Shown in pieces: positions 13,902 to 22,030 of a stretch of DNA of 38,754 nucleotides; position 1 is the first letter of the stretch; every line of letters starts with the position of its first letter. The translations under genes and the position numbers were made by a program. Below the pieces are notes generated by a model. That model was not told the DNA's origin, ran no database searches, and saw nothing but the letters and a program-made list of their open reading frames with translations. This stretch comes from CAYSLA01 sp964431685 (GTDB lineage Bacteria; Armatimonadota; UBA5829), in the NCBI GenBank assembly GCA_964431685.1, contig CAYSLA010000012.1, positions 1-38,754 on the forward strand, given 5' to 3'.

Positions 13902-14552
13902 TTGAAGACGGCCGCGATCGTGCCGGCATACAATGAACAGGACAGGGTGGGAACAGTCCTCGAGGCAATCAGAGAGGCGACGCTCATCGATGAAGTCCTG
14001 GTGGTCAACGATGGTTCTACCGATGCCACGTCCGAGGTAGTCTCTCGAGTCCCTAACGTGCGGCTGGTAGAGATGGGGTCAAATGGCGGCAAGGGAGCTG
14101 CGATGCGCATGGGTGCCGCCAGCACTGATGCTGATATCGTGCTTTTCCTTGACGCAGACCTCGCCGGTATGACCGGCCAGAAAGTGGACGCCATCGTTCA
14201 GCCAGTCCTGGATGGGCAGGCGGATATGTCCATCGGCATCTTTCGGGGTGGGCGGAGATCCACTGATGTGGCGCAAGTCATTGCACCGTACATATCCGGC
14301 CAGCGGGCCTTGCACCGGGAAGTGTTCTTGAGCATTCCGAACATTGACAGGGCCAGATCCGGCGTCGAAACCGCCATCACCAGGTACTATCGTATGAGGG
14401 GTCTCAGAGTGACCCGTGTAACATTGGCTGGCTGCACCCACTGCATGAAAGAAGAGAAGCTCGGGTTCGTCCGCGGGTTCTTTTCCCGGCTGCGCATGTA
14501 CAAAGAAATCGCGCAGATCATACTCGACGGGCGAAACCTCAAATCGCACTAG
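13902..14552 (+). CDS. family 2 glycosyltransferase
   Basis: The 216-residue protein is a short GT-A fold enzyme with 'AAIVPAYNEQDRVGTVL' at the N-terminus, the nucleotide-binding 'VNDGSTD' (35-41) and the metal-binding DXD motif in 'FLDADL' (Asp84, Asp86). It lacks the C-terminal membrane helices of polyprenyl-phosphate mannosyltransferases, so it resembles the small soluble GT2 group. The predicted acceptor is unknown; a lipid or small sugar is likely. The start is TTG, two bases after the upstream stop, with GGGAAA nearby. The C-terminal Lys/Arg-rich helix could bind the membrane. Confidence 0.87.
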   Translation: MKTAAIVPAYNEQDRVGTVLEAIREATLIDEVLVVNDGSTDATSEVVSRVPNVRLVEMGSNGGKGAAMRMGAASTDADIVLFLDADLAGMTGQKVDAIVQPVLDGQADMSIGIFRGGRRSTDVAQVIAPYISGQRALHREVFLSIPNIDRARSGVETAITRYYRMRGLRVTRVTLAGCTHCMKEEKLGFVRGFFSRLRMYKEIAQIILDGRNLKSH

Positions 14553-14590
14553 CGCGGCGCCGCACGCTGGGTTTTCTCATCACATCTGGA

Positions 14591-14619
14591 TTGACCTCAG
14601 GCGTCCGTCGTGCTACAAT
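14591..14619 (+). promoter_or_regulatory. promoter of the small heat-shock gene
   Basis: TTGACC (14591-14596), 17 bases, TACAAT (14614-14619). Transcription would begin near 14626, which rules out the upstream GTG at 14610 and supports the start at 14652. I see no CIRCE-type repeat and no sigma32-type -10. Confidence 0.68.
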
Positions 14620-14651
14620 GCGTACAGTACGAACGGGACGGTGGGAACACG

Positions 14652-15113
14652 GTGAAGGAACTGACATTTAAGTCTTACGATGACATGCTCAATGACCTTG
14701 AACGGCAGATGAAGAGAGTCTCTGACGACATCCTGACGCATATGTTCCGCATGTCCAGTGCCTCAGGGGAAGTGTGGTCTCCCAGGGTCGATGTGTACGA
14801 GACGGCGACTGCCGTTGTGGTGAAGGTCTGCGTGGCTGGTCTGGATCCGGCGAATCTCGAACTTACGCTGTCCGGAGACAACAGGTTCCTTACGCTTCGC
14901 GGTGTGAGGATCGACCAGGATGACGACAAGATCGACCGGATCCGATATCACCAGTTGGAGGTCTACTACGGACCCTTCGAGCGGGTCGTGTCTATGCCGC
15001 CGGATGTTCCTCTGGACCGGGATAGACTGGCCGCCACCTACAAGGATGGCTTTATGAAGGTGGTTCTGCCGAAGAGACAGGGCAAGTCTACCCGGGTCAT
15101 CGAGATCGAGTAG
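14652..15113 (+). CDS. small heat-shock protein (Hsp20/alpha-crystallin)
   Basis: Hsp20 proteins hold unfolding proteins in a refoldable state. Counting from the GTG, the 153-residue protein has a helical N-terminus and an alpha-crystallin domain from 'WSPRVDVYETATAVVVKVCVAGLDP' (about 38-62) to 'FERVVSMPPDVPLDRDRLAATYKDGFMKVVLPK', with the usual A-x-x-x-n-G-v-L block written as 'ATYKDGFMKVVLPK'. It ends in 'RVIEIE', which carries the I-x-I tail motif that docks subunits in the oligomer. The start is chosen by the promoter just upstream. It lies 262 bases ahead of lon in the same direction, a sensible pairing of holdase and protease, though each may be transcribed separately. Confidence 0.93.
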   Translation: MKELTFKSYDDMLNDLERQMKRVSDDILTHMFRMSSASGEVWSPRVDVYETATAVVVKVCVAGLDPANLELTLSGDNRFLTLRGVRIDQDDDKIDRIRYHQLEVYYGPFERVVSMPPDVPLDRDRLAATYKDGFMKVVLPKRQGKSTRVIEIE

Positions 15114-15249
15114 ACGGTTCGAAGCGCCGTAAGATACGCTGTGGCGTCTGCCAGACGGCGGCCAGTCTCCATCCTGTCTGCTCGAAGCCGCCGTGATTCA
15201 CTGTGGCAAGCGGTTCCCTCCGAACAGTACGGGTGAGGTTGCTGGCTCA

Positions 15250-15267
15250 GGTCGAAATGACATGGCG
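15250..15267. repeat. partial copy of repeat C in the hsp20-lon gap
   Basis: GGTCGAAATGACATGGCG repeats 408-425 exactly. The left part of repeat C is absent here. The remainder of the gap 15114-15375 shows no gene, and I found no convincing lon promoter. Confidence 0.6.
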
Positions 15268-15375
15268 GCGAACGGTGTCGCTTGCGAACGAAGTGAGGAA
15301 TCTCAGACTGATGAATACTCCGCCGGGCCGGGCACTGCCTTTGCTCTTTCCGGCCTGATATAGAGGATGTCGAAT

Positions 15376-17811
15376 ATGGAAAACGAAGTCGCAGAAAGCC
15401 CGCAGATACTGGAACCTGACGCCGGAGACTCGACGAGTGAGCGTTCGGTGGTCATACCCGAGGAACTCAGCCTTCTCCCGCTGAAAGAGACGGTCCTGTA
15501 CCCGCTTGTGGTGATGCCGTTGATCGTCTCACGTGACAGCTCGATGAAGCTGGTCGACGACGCGGTCGTGGCAGAGAATCGTATCATCGCTCTTTCCGCT
15601 CTTCGGGACTCCAGTGTCGAAGAACCGGGGATGAACGACGTCTATTCTGTGGGGGTGGCGGCGGCAATACACACGATGTTGCGCCTGCCTGAGCACCAGC
15701 GCCTGATCGTGCAGGGACTCAAGAGGGTGCGGTTTGTCGAGGTCATAGAATCTCAGCCATACCTCAAGGTCCGCACGGAAGAGATGCCTGATGTCGAGGA
15801 TTGGACTGAGAGTGAACTCGTGGAGATGGAGGCACTGCGGCGGAACGTTTCTTCAGCGTTCCAGAAAGTCGTCGCCCTGTCACCCAATCTGCCGGATGAG
15901 CTGCAGGGAATCACCACCAGCATCACAAGGCCCGCCCTGCTGGCTGATACCATAGCTCTGCACTTGCCCGTGGAGGTTTCAGAGAAGCAGGATCTGCTGG
16001 AGACACCGGGGATCATGGCCAGGCTCAAGAAGCTGCTGGCGATACTTCTCCGCGAGGTCGAGGTTCTGGAACTTGGCAGCAAGATTCAGAGCCAGGTGCA
16101 TTCGGAGATGGGCAAGACCCAACGCGACTACTACCTGCGCGAGCAGATCAAAGCCATACAGAAGGAACTCGGCGAAAGCGACGAACGCACCATTGAGATA
16201 GCTGAGTTGCAGCAGAAAATCAAAGAAGCGGGAATGACGGAGGAGGCTGAGAAAGAAGCGGTCCGGGAACTCGACCGCCTGAGCCACATGTCGGTATCCG
16301 CCCCCGAGTATACGGTCTCACGCACCTTCATCGACTGGCTGGTAAGTCTTCCATGGGGCAAGTACACGACCGACAATCTGGACATTCACCAGGTGCGGTC
16401 GATACTGGACTCAGATCACTACGGTTTGGAGAAGGTCAAAGACCGCATCCTCGAGTACCTCTCAGTGCGCAAGTTCAAAGAAGCCGGCGACATGAGACAT
16501 CCGATTCTTTGTTTCGTGGGACCTCCCGGCGTGGGAAAGACGTCACTGGGCAAGTCGATCGCCAAGAGCCTGGGCAGAGAGTTTGTTCGCATCAGTCTCG
16601 GCGGTGTGCGCGATGAGGCAGAGATACGCGGGCACAGACGCACGTACGTAGGCGCCCTGCCTGGGCAGATCATACAGGGCATCAAGCGAGCAGGCTCACA
16701 CAACCCCATATTTATGCTCGATGAGATCGACAAAGTGGGAGCCGATTTCCGTGGCGACCCGTCGGCCGCGTTGTTGGAGGTGCTGGATCCAGAGCAGAAC
16801 TCCACGTTCCGCGACCATTACCTGGAGGTCACGTTCGACCTGTCCAAGGTGATGTTTATCACGACGGCGAACGTCCCCGACACCATTCTTCCGCCTCTGC
16901 GTGACAGGATGGAAACCCTTGAGATTGCGGGATACACGGAAGAAGAGAAGCTGGAGATAGCCAAACGACACCTTATCCCCAAGCAGTTGGATGAGCACGG
17001 CCTGAAAGCCCGGACTCATCTGACATTTACCAAGGACGGCATATACGAAGTCATCCGTGGCTACACCCGTGAGGCCGGGGTGCGTAACCTGGAGCGACAC
17101 GTCGCGTCAATATGTCGCAAGACAGCCAGGCAACTCGCAGAAGGCAGAACGGAACCGGTCAAAGCGAATGCGAAGCAGGTCCACGAGTTCCTCGGAGTGC
17201 CAAGGTACACATTTGAGGAAATCAACGAGCGCACCAACGAGCCGGGGGTCGCGGTCGGGCTCGCGTGGACCCCGACTGGCGGGGATGTGCTGTTTGTCGA
17301 AGCAAGTCGCATGGAGGGCGGCAAGCAACTCTTGATAACTGGCCAGCTAGGGGATGTCATGAAGGAATCCGCTCAGGCTGCGCTGTCTTACATCCGGTCT
17401 CACGCAGAGGACCTGGGAGTTCCCGCCGACTTCTATTCGAATACCGACATACACGTTCACGTGCCTGCCGGTGCAATACCCAAGGACGGGCCGTCGGCCG
17501 GAGTCACAATGACAACTGCTATGGTTTCGCTGCTCACGGGGCGCAAGGTCAAACACAAAGTGGCTATGACCGGCGAGATCACGCTTCGCGGCAAGGTTCT
17601 GCCGGTTGGGGGACTCAAGGAGAAGATTCTTGCCGCACGGCGCGCGGGGGTGGAAACTGTTATTGTGCCGAAGGACAACCGCAAAGACATTATGGAGGAC
17701 GTGCCCGCACACATCATCAGTGAGATGAACATAGAGTATGTCGGCGATATCGGGCGTGTGCTTGCTTTGGCTCTGGAACCCGCGGGAACCAGACGCAGAG
17801 GACGAACCTGA
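15376..17811 (+). CDS. lon: ATP-dependent Lon protease
   Basis: Lon unfolds and degrades damaged and regulatory proteins, including many antitoxins. The protein is 811 residues from the chosen ATG, the usual length. The order is complete: an N-terminal LAN domain ('LSLLPLKETVLYPLVVMPL', about 31-49), a coiled helical part around 'QRDYYLREQIKAIQKELGE' (about 252-270), the AAA+ module with Walker A 'GPPGVGKTS' near 381 and Walker B 'IFMLDEIDK', and the Lon protease domain with the catalytic Ser in 'PKDGPSAGVT' near 707 and the Lys in 'GLKEKILAARRAG' near 750. The second ATG has GAGG nine bases upstream, whereas the first (15367) has it touching the start; hence 15376. The TA modules 2-4 kb upstream are potential substrates, which is inference. 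Confidence 0.98.
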   Translation: MENEVAESPQILEPDAGDSTSERSVVIPEELSLLPLKETVLYPLVVMPLIVSRDSSMKLVDDAVVAENRIIALSALRDSSVEEPGMNDVYSVGVAAAIHTMLRLPEHQRLIVQGLKRVRFVEVIESQPYLKVRTEEMPDVEDWTESELVEMEALRRNVSSAFQKVVALSPNLPDELQGITTSITRPALLADTIALHLPVEVSEKQDLLETPGIMARLKKLLAILLREVEVLELGSKIQSQVHSEMGKTQRDYYLREQIKAIQKELGESDERTIEIAELQQKIKEAGMTEEAEKEAVRELDRLSHMSVSAPEYTVSRTFIDWLVSLPWGKYTTDNLDIHQVRSILDSDHYGLEKVKDRILEYLSVRKFKEAGDMRHPILCFVGPPGVGKTSLGKSIAKSLGREFVRISLGGVRDEAEIRGHRRTYVGALPGQIIQGIKRAGSHNPIFMLDEIDKVGADFRGDPSAALLEVLDPEQNSTFRDHYLEVTFDLSKVMFITTANVPDTILPPLRDRMETLEIAGYTEEEKLEIAKRHLIPKQLDEHGLKARTHLTFTKDGIYEVIRGYTREAGVRNLERHVASICRKTARQLAEGRTEPVKANAKQVHEFLGVPRYTFEEINERTNEPGVAVGLAWTPTGGDVLFVEASRMEGGKQLLITGQLGDVMKESAQAALSYIRSHAEDLGVPADFYSNTDIHVHVPAGAIPKDGPSAGVTMTTAMVSLLTGRKVKHKVAMTGEITLRGKVLPVGGLKEKILAARRAGVETVIVPKDNRKDIMEDVPAHIISEMNIEYVGDIGRVLALALEPAGTRRRGRT

Positions 17812-17834
17812 TCCGGAGCGTTCCTTCATCGTAG

Positions 17835-17854
17835 GGCAAACATGCGTGTTTGCC
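17835..17854. terminator. hairpin between convergent lon and the PAS kinase gene
   Basis: Perfect stem GGCAAACA/TGTTTGCC (17835-17842 with 17847-17854), loop TGCG, in the 88-base gap between two convergent stops. No T tract follows, so it may be Rho-independent only weakly, or another dispersed hairpin. Confidence 0.45.
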
Positions 17855-17899
17855 TGGTGGACTAAACGGGCTGACACACAGGTCCGCGCTTATAGACGG

Positions 17900-19345
17900 C
17901 TAGCTCTCCAAGCGCTCCCAGGCTTCTGGAAACACGTCGACCGGCTCGCGCATTTCCTCCGGAACAATGCTCTTGAGAAGGACGATCGATGTGCCGTCGT
18001 CTCCAGTGGAAAGCAGTATCTTGTCTGAGACGCTGAGCATAAGTGTGTAGCCCAGTCCCATACTCGGCTTGGTGGAGAAACCTCGCTGTAGTGTGGCCCT
18101 CGGAATGAGAAGCGACTCAATACCACAGCCTTTGTCCGTAATGCAGATGAACACGCAGCCATCGGCCTCCCCTGCGTACACCTTGCCTGCGGACGCGTGC
18201 CGCAGTGCATTCGTGATAGCCTCTCCGACGCCGATGATAAAGGCATAGAGATCCTCGCCCTGGAGTCCTCTGTCGCGGCAGAAGCGCTCGATCTGACTCC
18301 TTGCGTGGGAAGCCAGGGCGACGTCATCTACTTCGAAGCTCACAGAACTGTCGGCGATGAAACGTTGAACGTCCTCGGTCTCGCAGATGTCCAGCTTTCC
18401 CTCAGTCGCACTCTGGATCGTCTCGCGGTAGAACTGTCTCTTCTGGACTTCGAGTTGCCGCTCCAGTTGTATCCTGCGTTCCTCATCCGCCCTGCGTTGA
18501 GTGACGTCCTGTATGATGGCCATAACGTAGCGTTCGCCGCGCTGAGAGTAGCAGGTCAGGCGCACATCACACTGCATTGTGCTCCCGTCAGGCCTGCGCA
18601 ATGTCCAGTCCAGAGTCTCCATCCCGCTCCAGACCGCGCGATCAAGCTTCATCCGACAGTCTCTAGGTTTGCTCTCGCTGCCCTTGTGCTCGGCGGTGCA
18701 GATTACGCACATCTCGGTGCCTTCGAGATCCGCCACGCTTCGGTCGAGCAGGGCACAAGCCGCTGGGTTGGCGGTGACTATGACTCCGTCCTTGACCACA
18801 AGCAACGCCAGCGGCGTGGATTCGAATAGCAGTCTGTAGCGTTCCTCAGTGTCAGAGAGGTCACTCTTGGCCTGCTCGTGCCCCGTAACGTCTATGGCAT
18901 TAACCAAAATTGCGGGCGCGCCTTGGTAGTCTATGGTGGCAGTACAGAGCTCGCAGTAACGCATTTTGCCTGTAGCCGTGAGGAGCCTGATCATCAAGTG
19001 CTCGTCCGGCAGACACTTTCCGGACAGTCTTCGCTGGTGGTAGTCGAGAGCAGATGCTTTGTCTTCAGGGTGGACGTAGCAAAGAGCGTCCAGACCATGC
19101 AGTTGCTGCTCTGTAAGGCCCACCATCTCGCACATTTTGCGGTTGGTGTAAACAATCCGCCCGTGGCGCACGATTACCACGCCGGTAAGAGAGTTGTCTA
19201 CCAGGGTCTTGTAGAAACCGTTGTTTGTAAGGAATCGCTCCGCATGACCGCTCACAGCTTTACCCCTGCTAGGCACACTTATGGTCAGCGCAGACTCCTT
19301 TTCTGTGTACAGCCCCGCGGGCTGCGCACTTGCGCTTCTCTCCAA
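17900..19345 (-). CDS. PAS-PAS sensor with RsbW/SpoIIAB-like ATPase domain
   Basis: The 481-residue soluble protein has two PAS domains (about 42-155 and 165-285) and then a GHKL-type ATPase domain with the N box 'GVGEAITNALRHA' (about 385-397), G1 box 'DKGCGIES' and G2 box 'MGLGYTL'. There is no HisKA H-box helix between PAS2 and the ATPase, so it looks like a serine-kinase/anti-sigma type (HATPase_c_2) rather than a classical histidine kinase. PAS2 carries 'CVICTAEH' and a further Cys 21 residues after the CxxC pair, a possible redox or metal site. The TTG start has AGAGGAG five bases upstream and a TATAAA box behind it. No anti-anti-sigma partner is in the window. Confidence 0.85.
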   Translation of the reverse strand: MERSASAQPAGLYTEKESALTISVPSRGKAVSGHAERFLTNNGFYKTLVDNSLTGVVIVRHGRIVYTNRKMCEMVGLTEQQLHGLDALCYVHPEDKASALDYHQRRLSGKCLPDEHLMIRLLTATGKMRYCELCTATIDYQGAPAILVNAIDVTGHEQAKSDLSDTEERYRLLFESTPLALLVVKDGVIVTANPAACALLDRSVADLEGTEMCVICTAEHKGSESKPRDCRMKLDRAVWSGMETLDWTLRRPDGSTMQCDVRLTCYSQRGERYVMAIIQDVTQRRADEERRIQLERQLEVQKRQFYRETIQSATEGKLDICETEDVQRFIADSSVSFEVDDVALASHARSQIERFCRDRGLQGEDLYAFIIGVGEAITNALRHASAGKVYAGEADGCVFICITDKGCGIESLLIPRATLQRGFSTKPSMGLGYTLMLSVSDKILLSTGDDGTSIVLLKSIVPEEMREPVDVFPEAWERLES

Positions 19346-19376
19346 CTCACTCCTCTTTTGCTCCGCCTTCAGTTGT

Positions 19377-19406
19377 TTTATACCCCAGCTTCCGCTACTC
19401 TAAGCA
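19377..19406 (-). promoter_or_regulatory. promoter of the PAS sensor gene
   Basis: On the minus strand TATAAA (19382-19377) stands ~32 bases before the TTG. The best -35 is TGCTTA (19406-19401) at 18 bases, a weak match. It implies the sensor can be expressed apart from the queA series. The rest of the 216-base gap 19346-19561 shows nothing else. Confidence 0.42.
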
Positions 19407-19561
19407 TGAATTTCTGTTCTCTGGGTTACAAATCTTACATCACGGGCTCAGCCGAAGAGTGCACCCGACTTACGCACTGGACGTCCACCAGAACAGTCTA
19501 CACATCAGCCCGCTATCGGCCTGCGTGCGCGAGGGTCCCAGGGTTACCTGGCTCGACGCCA

Positions 19562-19942
19562 CTATTGCAGTCTGGCTCTTCTATGATGCTTCCGTGGCAA
19601 GTACTTCATTTGTTCGCACTCAATGTCGTAACACAGCTCCTTCGGTTTGCCGCCCTTCTTTGCCAAAGCGCATTCAGTACTGTTGGTGTAGGGGCAGTAG
19701 ACCGAGGTGCCGTGGTCGAGGCCGCTCATCGCGGTCTCGCCTATCCATTCTCCCACCCAGTCCGATGACATATCGGAGTCCTCCGTGAAAGGCTTGCAGA
19801 GTGCGGTCACGGCCGCGGTAGCTTCTACCTGTCCGATCCAGATCACGCCTGCTGCAACGGTTTGCTCAGCAGAAACGAATGGCCCCGCAGTCTGCTTGAG
19901 GTTGCTATCGTAATAATCGGCACTTTCACTGGAGGTCTTCAT
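19562..19942 (-). CDS. Cys-containing protein of unknown function, coupled to GT4
   Basis: The 126-residue protein has no clear relative that I recognise. It begins acidic ('MKTSSESADYYD'), has a central 'GVIWIGQVEATAAVTALCKPF' hydrophobic stretch (about 32-52), and a C-terminal segment with four Cys spaced as in 'YCPYTNSTECALAKKGG' and 'LCYDIECEQ' (about 82-110), which could hold zinc or form disulphides. Its ATG overlaps the stop of the glycosyltransferase (ATGA), so it is translationally coupled and real. 'DSDMSSDWVGEWIGETAMSG' in the middle suggests an amphipathic region. A role with the glycosyltransferase is inferred from coupling only. Confidence 0.7.
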   Translation of the reverse strand: MKTSSESADYYDSNLKQTAGPFVSAEQTVAAGVIWIGQVEATAAVTALCKPFTEDSDMSSDWVGEWIGETAMSGLDHGTSVYCPYTNSTECALAKKGGKPKELCYDIECEQMKYLPRKHHRRARLQ

Positions 19943-21105
19943 AGCTGTCTGGTGATTGGGTTTGTCTTCGACACGGAACTGTAGAGGTCTTCGAATGCAC
20001 GGGCCATCGTCTCAAGAGAGAATGCTGCCGCGCCGCTTCTGGCAGCTTCTCCCATGCTTGTCCGAAGAACAGGATCCTCTATGAGCCGGAGTATTCTCTC
20101 GGCGAACTCCCGCGGATCATCAGAGCAGAGAAACCCGTCAATGCCGTCGCGCACGTTTTCCGGAATGCCGCCCGCGTCTGCGGCTACTACGGGTGTGCCC
20201 GCGCTCATTGCCTCGCAGACAGCAAGCCCCTGCGTTTCAGTCGTGGAAGGAAAGAAGAAGACATCCGCGGCGGCAAATACCGAGCCGAGCTGAGCGTGTG
20301 GCCTCGGTCCGCAGAACGTTGCGAGCCCGTCCAGCCCAAGCCTGCGTGCCTCACGCCGAACTTCCTCAAGGGCGGGACCCCCGCCCACAAGAAACAAGCG
20401 GACCGACTTGTTCTTGTCCGTCACGATACGAAAAGTCTTTAGAAGAGTCAGGAGGTTCTTTTCTCTGGCTATCCTGCCTACGTAGAGAAGAATTCGCTCA
20501 TCGTCAGATACGCCCATCTCTGTCCTGACCCGTCTTCTGGTCTGGGCGTCGATTGTGGCAACTGCTCTGACGCCGGTCTTGATCACTTCAATGCGGGTGC
20601 GGACCCCGATTCTCTCCAAGTTCGACTTTATCGGCAGAGACGGTGTGACTACGGCCGCGCAATGGTTGTAATACCAGGACATCAGGCGAGTCAACGCGTA
20701 CTGTGTAACCGCGCGGGGACGGATCGGGGCATAGTGTGCGTACTCCGTGTACATGGTGTGGTTGGTCGACACCAGAGGTATGCCCCGCTTCGCCGCCCAA
20801 CGCATCCCAAGTATTCCGAGGATGAACGGAGTCTGGGTGTGCACAACGTCCAAACCCAGTCCGTCAAAAGCACGATGCGCATCAGGCGCCCACGGCAGGG
20901 GAAACGGGTAGTCCGGCATCAGGGGCGTGTGTACAGAGGGCACGCGGACCACCATCGAAAACGTGTCGGTGTGTCCTTTGTGTGCAGGTGCAAACACGAA
21001 TACCTCGTGTCCCAGTCTGGCCATTTCGGTCATCAGCGCCGTCACGCAGACGGACACACCGTTGATTATGGGTTCATAGCTTTCCGAAAATACCGCAATA
21101 CGCAT
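19939..21105 (-). CDS. family 4 glycosyltransferase
   Basis: The 388-residue enzyme has the GT-B layout. The N-terminal 'MRIAVFSESYEPIINGVSV' with the glycine-containing acceptor loop and 'GLDVVHTQTPFILG' are typical of diacylglycerol glucosyltransferases and PimB-like mannosyltransferases. The C-terminal donor half has 'LLYVGRIAREKNL' (about 208-220), 'LFLVGGGPALEEV' and the E-x7-E motif in 'ETQGLAVCEAMSAGTPVVA' (about 304-322), which binds the nucleotide sugar. A lipid acceptor is plausible from the closest known types. It lies 29 bases after the HTH gene and overlaps the next gene by four bases. No SD of note precedes it. Confidence 0.9.
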   Translation of the reverse strand: MRIAVFSESYEPIINGVSVCVTALMTEMARLGHEVFVFAPAHKGHTDTFSMVVRVPSVHTPLMPDYPFPLPWAPDAHRAFDGLGLDVVHTQTPFILGILGMRWAAKRGIPLVSTNHTMYTEYAHYAPIRPRAVTQYALTRLMSWYYNHCAAVVTPSLPIKSNLERIGVRTRIEVIKTGVRAVATIDAQTRRRVRTEMGVSDDERILLYVGRIAREKNLLTLLKTFRIVTDKNKSVRLFLVGGGPALEEVRREARRLGLDGLATFCGPRPHAQLGSVFAAADVFFFPSTTETQGLAVCEAMSAGTPVVAADAGGIPENVRDGIDGFLCSDDPREFAERILRLIEDPVLRTSMGEAARSGAAAFSLETMARAFEDLYSSVSKTNPITRQL

Positions 21106-21134
21106 TCAGGCCGGAAACGGGATCGACGAGCTAG

Positions 21135-22019
21135 TTAGCCGCCGTTCTGGGCCTCCACAAACCCAAGTACGTCTGAAAGCCGGAAGCGGCGCTGGTTGCC
21201 CGCGGTCCGATGATGTCTGAGCACGCCCCGGTTAGTGTATCTTCGCACTGTGGTGGGACACACGTTGAGCAGTCTTGCAGTCTCTTCCAGCGTCAGGGTA
21301 GGATCCACCAGGCGCTGAATCATCTCATCACGCGACTCCTTGAACGCACTGTAGGAGCGCTGTGCGACTTCTTCACTGGCAACGCCGAAGAGCACCTGAA
21401 GGTGGTGCGGCATTCGATTCCACGCTGCTTCCACGCGGTCGTGTTCGAGTGATTGCGTGGCTGTCGATGGTTGCGGCGCATTCTTTGGCTTGGGCTGAGC
21501 ACGCACCGCCGGGGTAGCGGGCTTCGGGGCGGCAGTGACAACTTGAGCGCTGTCCAGTGGGCGAGGAGTGCCCGTGCCCTCTGCCGAATCGATGATGTCG
21601 GTCTCCACCTCGTCGGAGTCGTCCACAAAGTCTTCGATCCGCGCGGAGACCTCTGGTCTGCGGGTCTCCATCGGGATAAAATCTTCTACCTGCGGTATTG
21701 CATCGTCCTCCAGCACTTCCGGCCCATCGTCCTGTGAGATGGTAGCCACCCCCGACTGTGGAAGCCCTGTGGTATGTTCACGCACCTGGCCAACGCCTGA
21801 GCCATCACCAGCGTCCTCAATGGCCCTGACCACCAGCGGGGATACACGGTTAGCCACGCGCTCTGCGGTTGGCTGCAAAACAACATGTTTTTCGTCAGCA
21901 CGCGGTTCCGACCGCGTGTGACCGTTGCCCTTGACGGTAGTCCTCTTCGCTTTCAGTTCCTTTTCGCGTTTCTCGACCTGTCTGAACCATTCACCCAGCC
22001 TGAAATCTACGTTTGCCAT
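21135..22019 (-). CDS. HTH protein with long disordered linker
   Basis: The 294-residue protein has an unusual layout. A short N-terminal charged helix ('DFRLGEWFRQVEKREKELKA', about 4-23) is followed by ~170 residues rich in Pro, Thr, Glu and Ala that look disordered. A helical segment ('AWNRMPHHLQVLFGV') leads to a C-terminal MerR/BldC-type winged helix: 'LTLEETARLLNVCPTTVRRYTNRGVL', then 'HRTAGNQRRFRLSDVLGFVE'. It should bind DNA through that end. The ATG at 22019 follows GAGGGAG; earlier ATGs would overlap queA. It lies 11 bases after queA. Targets are unknown. Confidence 0.8.
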   Translation of the reverse strand: MANVDFRLGEWFRQVEKREKELKAKRTTVKGNGHTRSEPRADEKHVVLQPTAERVANRVSPLVVRAIEDAGDGSGVGQVREHTTGLPQSGVATISQDDGPEVLEDDAIPQVEDFIPMETRRPEVSARIEDFVDDSDEVETDIIDSAEGTGTPRPLDSAQVVTAAPKPATPAVRAQPKPKNAPQPSTATQSLEHDRVEAAWNRMPHHLQVLFGVASEEVAQRSYSAFKESRDEMIQRLVDPTLTLEETARLLNVCPTTVRRYTNRGVLRHHRTAGNQRRFRLSDVLGFVEAQNGG

Positions 22020-22030
22020 AACCATCTCCC

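Noticed and set aside
14610..14651. Upstream GTG start for Hsp20
   Set aside because: It lies inside the -10 region of the TTGACC-N17-TACAAT promoter, so it would precede transcription.
15116..15130. tRNA T-arm-like GGTTCGAA string after hsp20
   Set aside because: No acceptor, D or anticodon stems can be formed around it.
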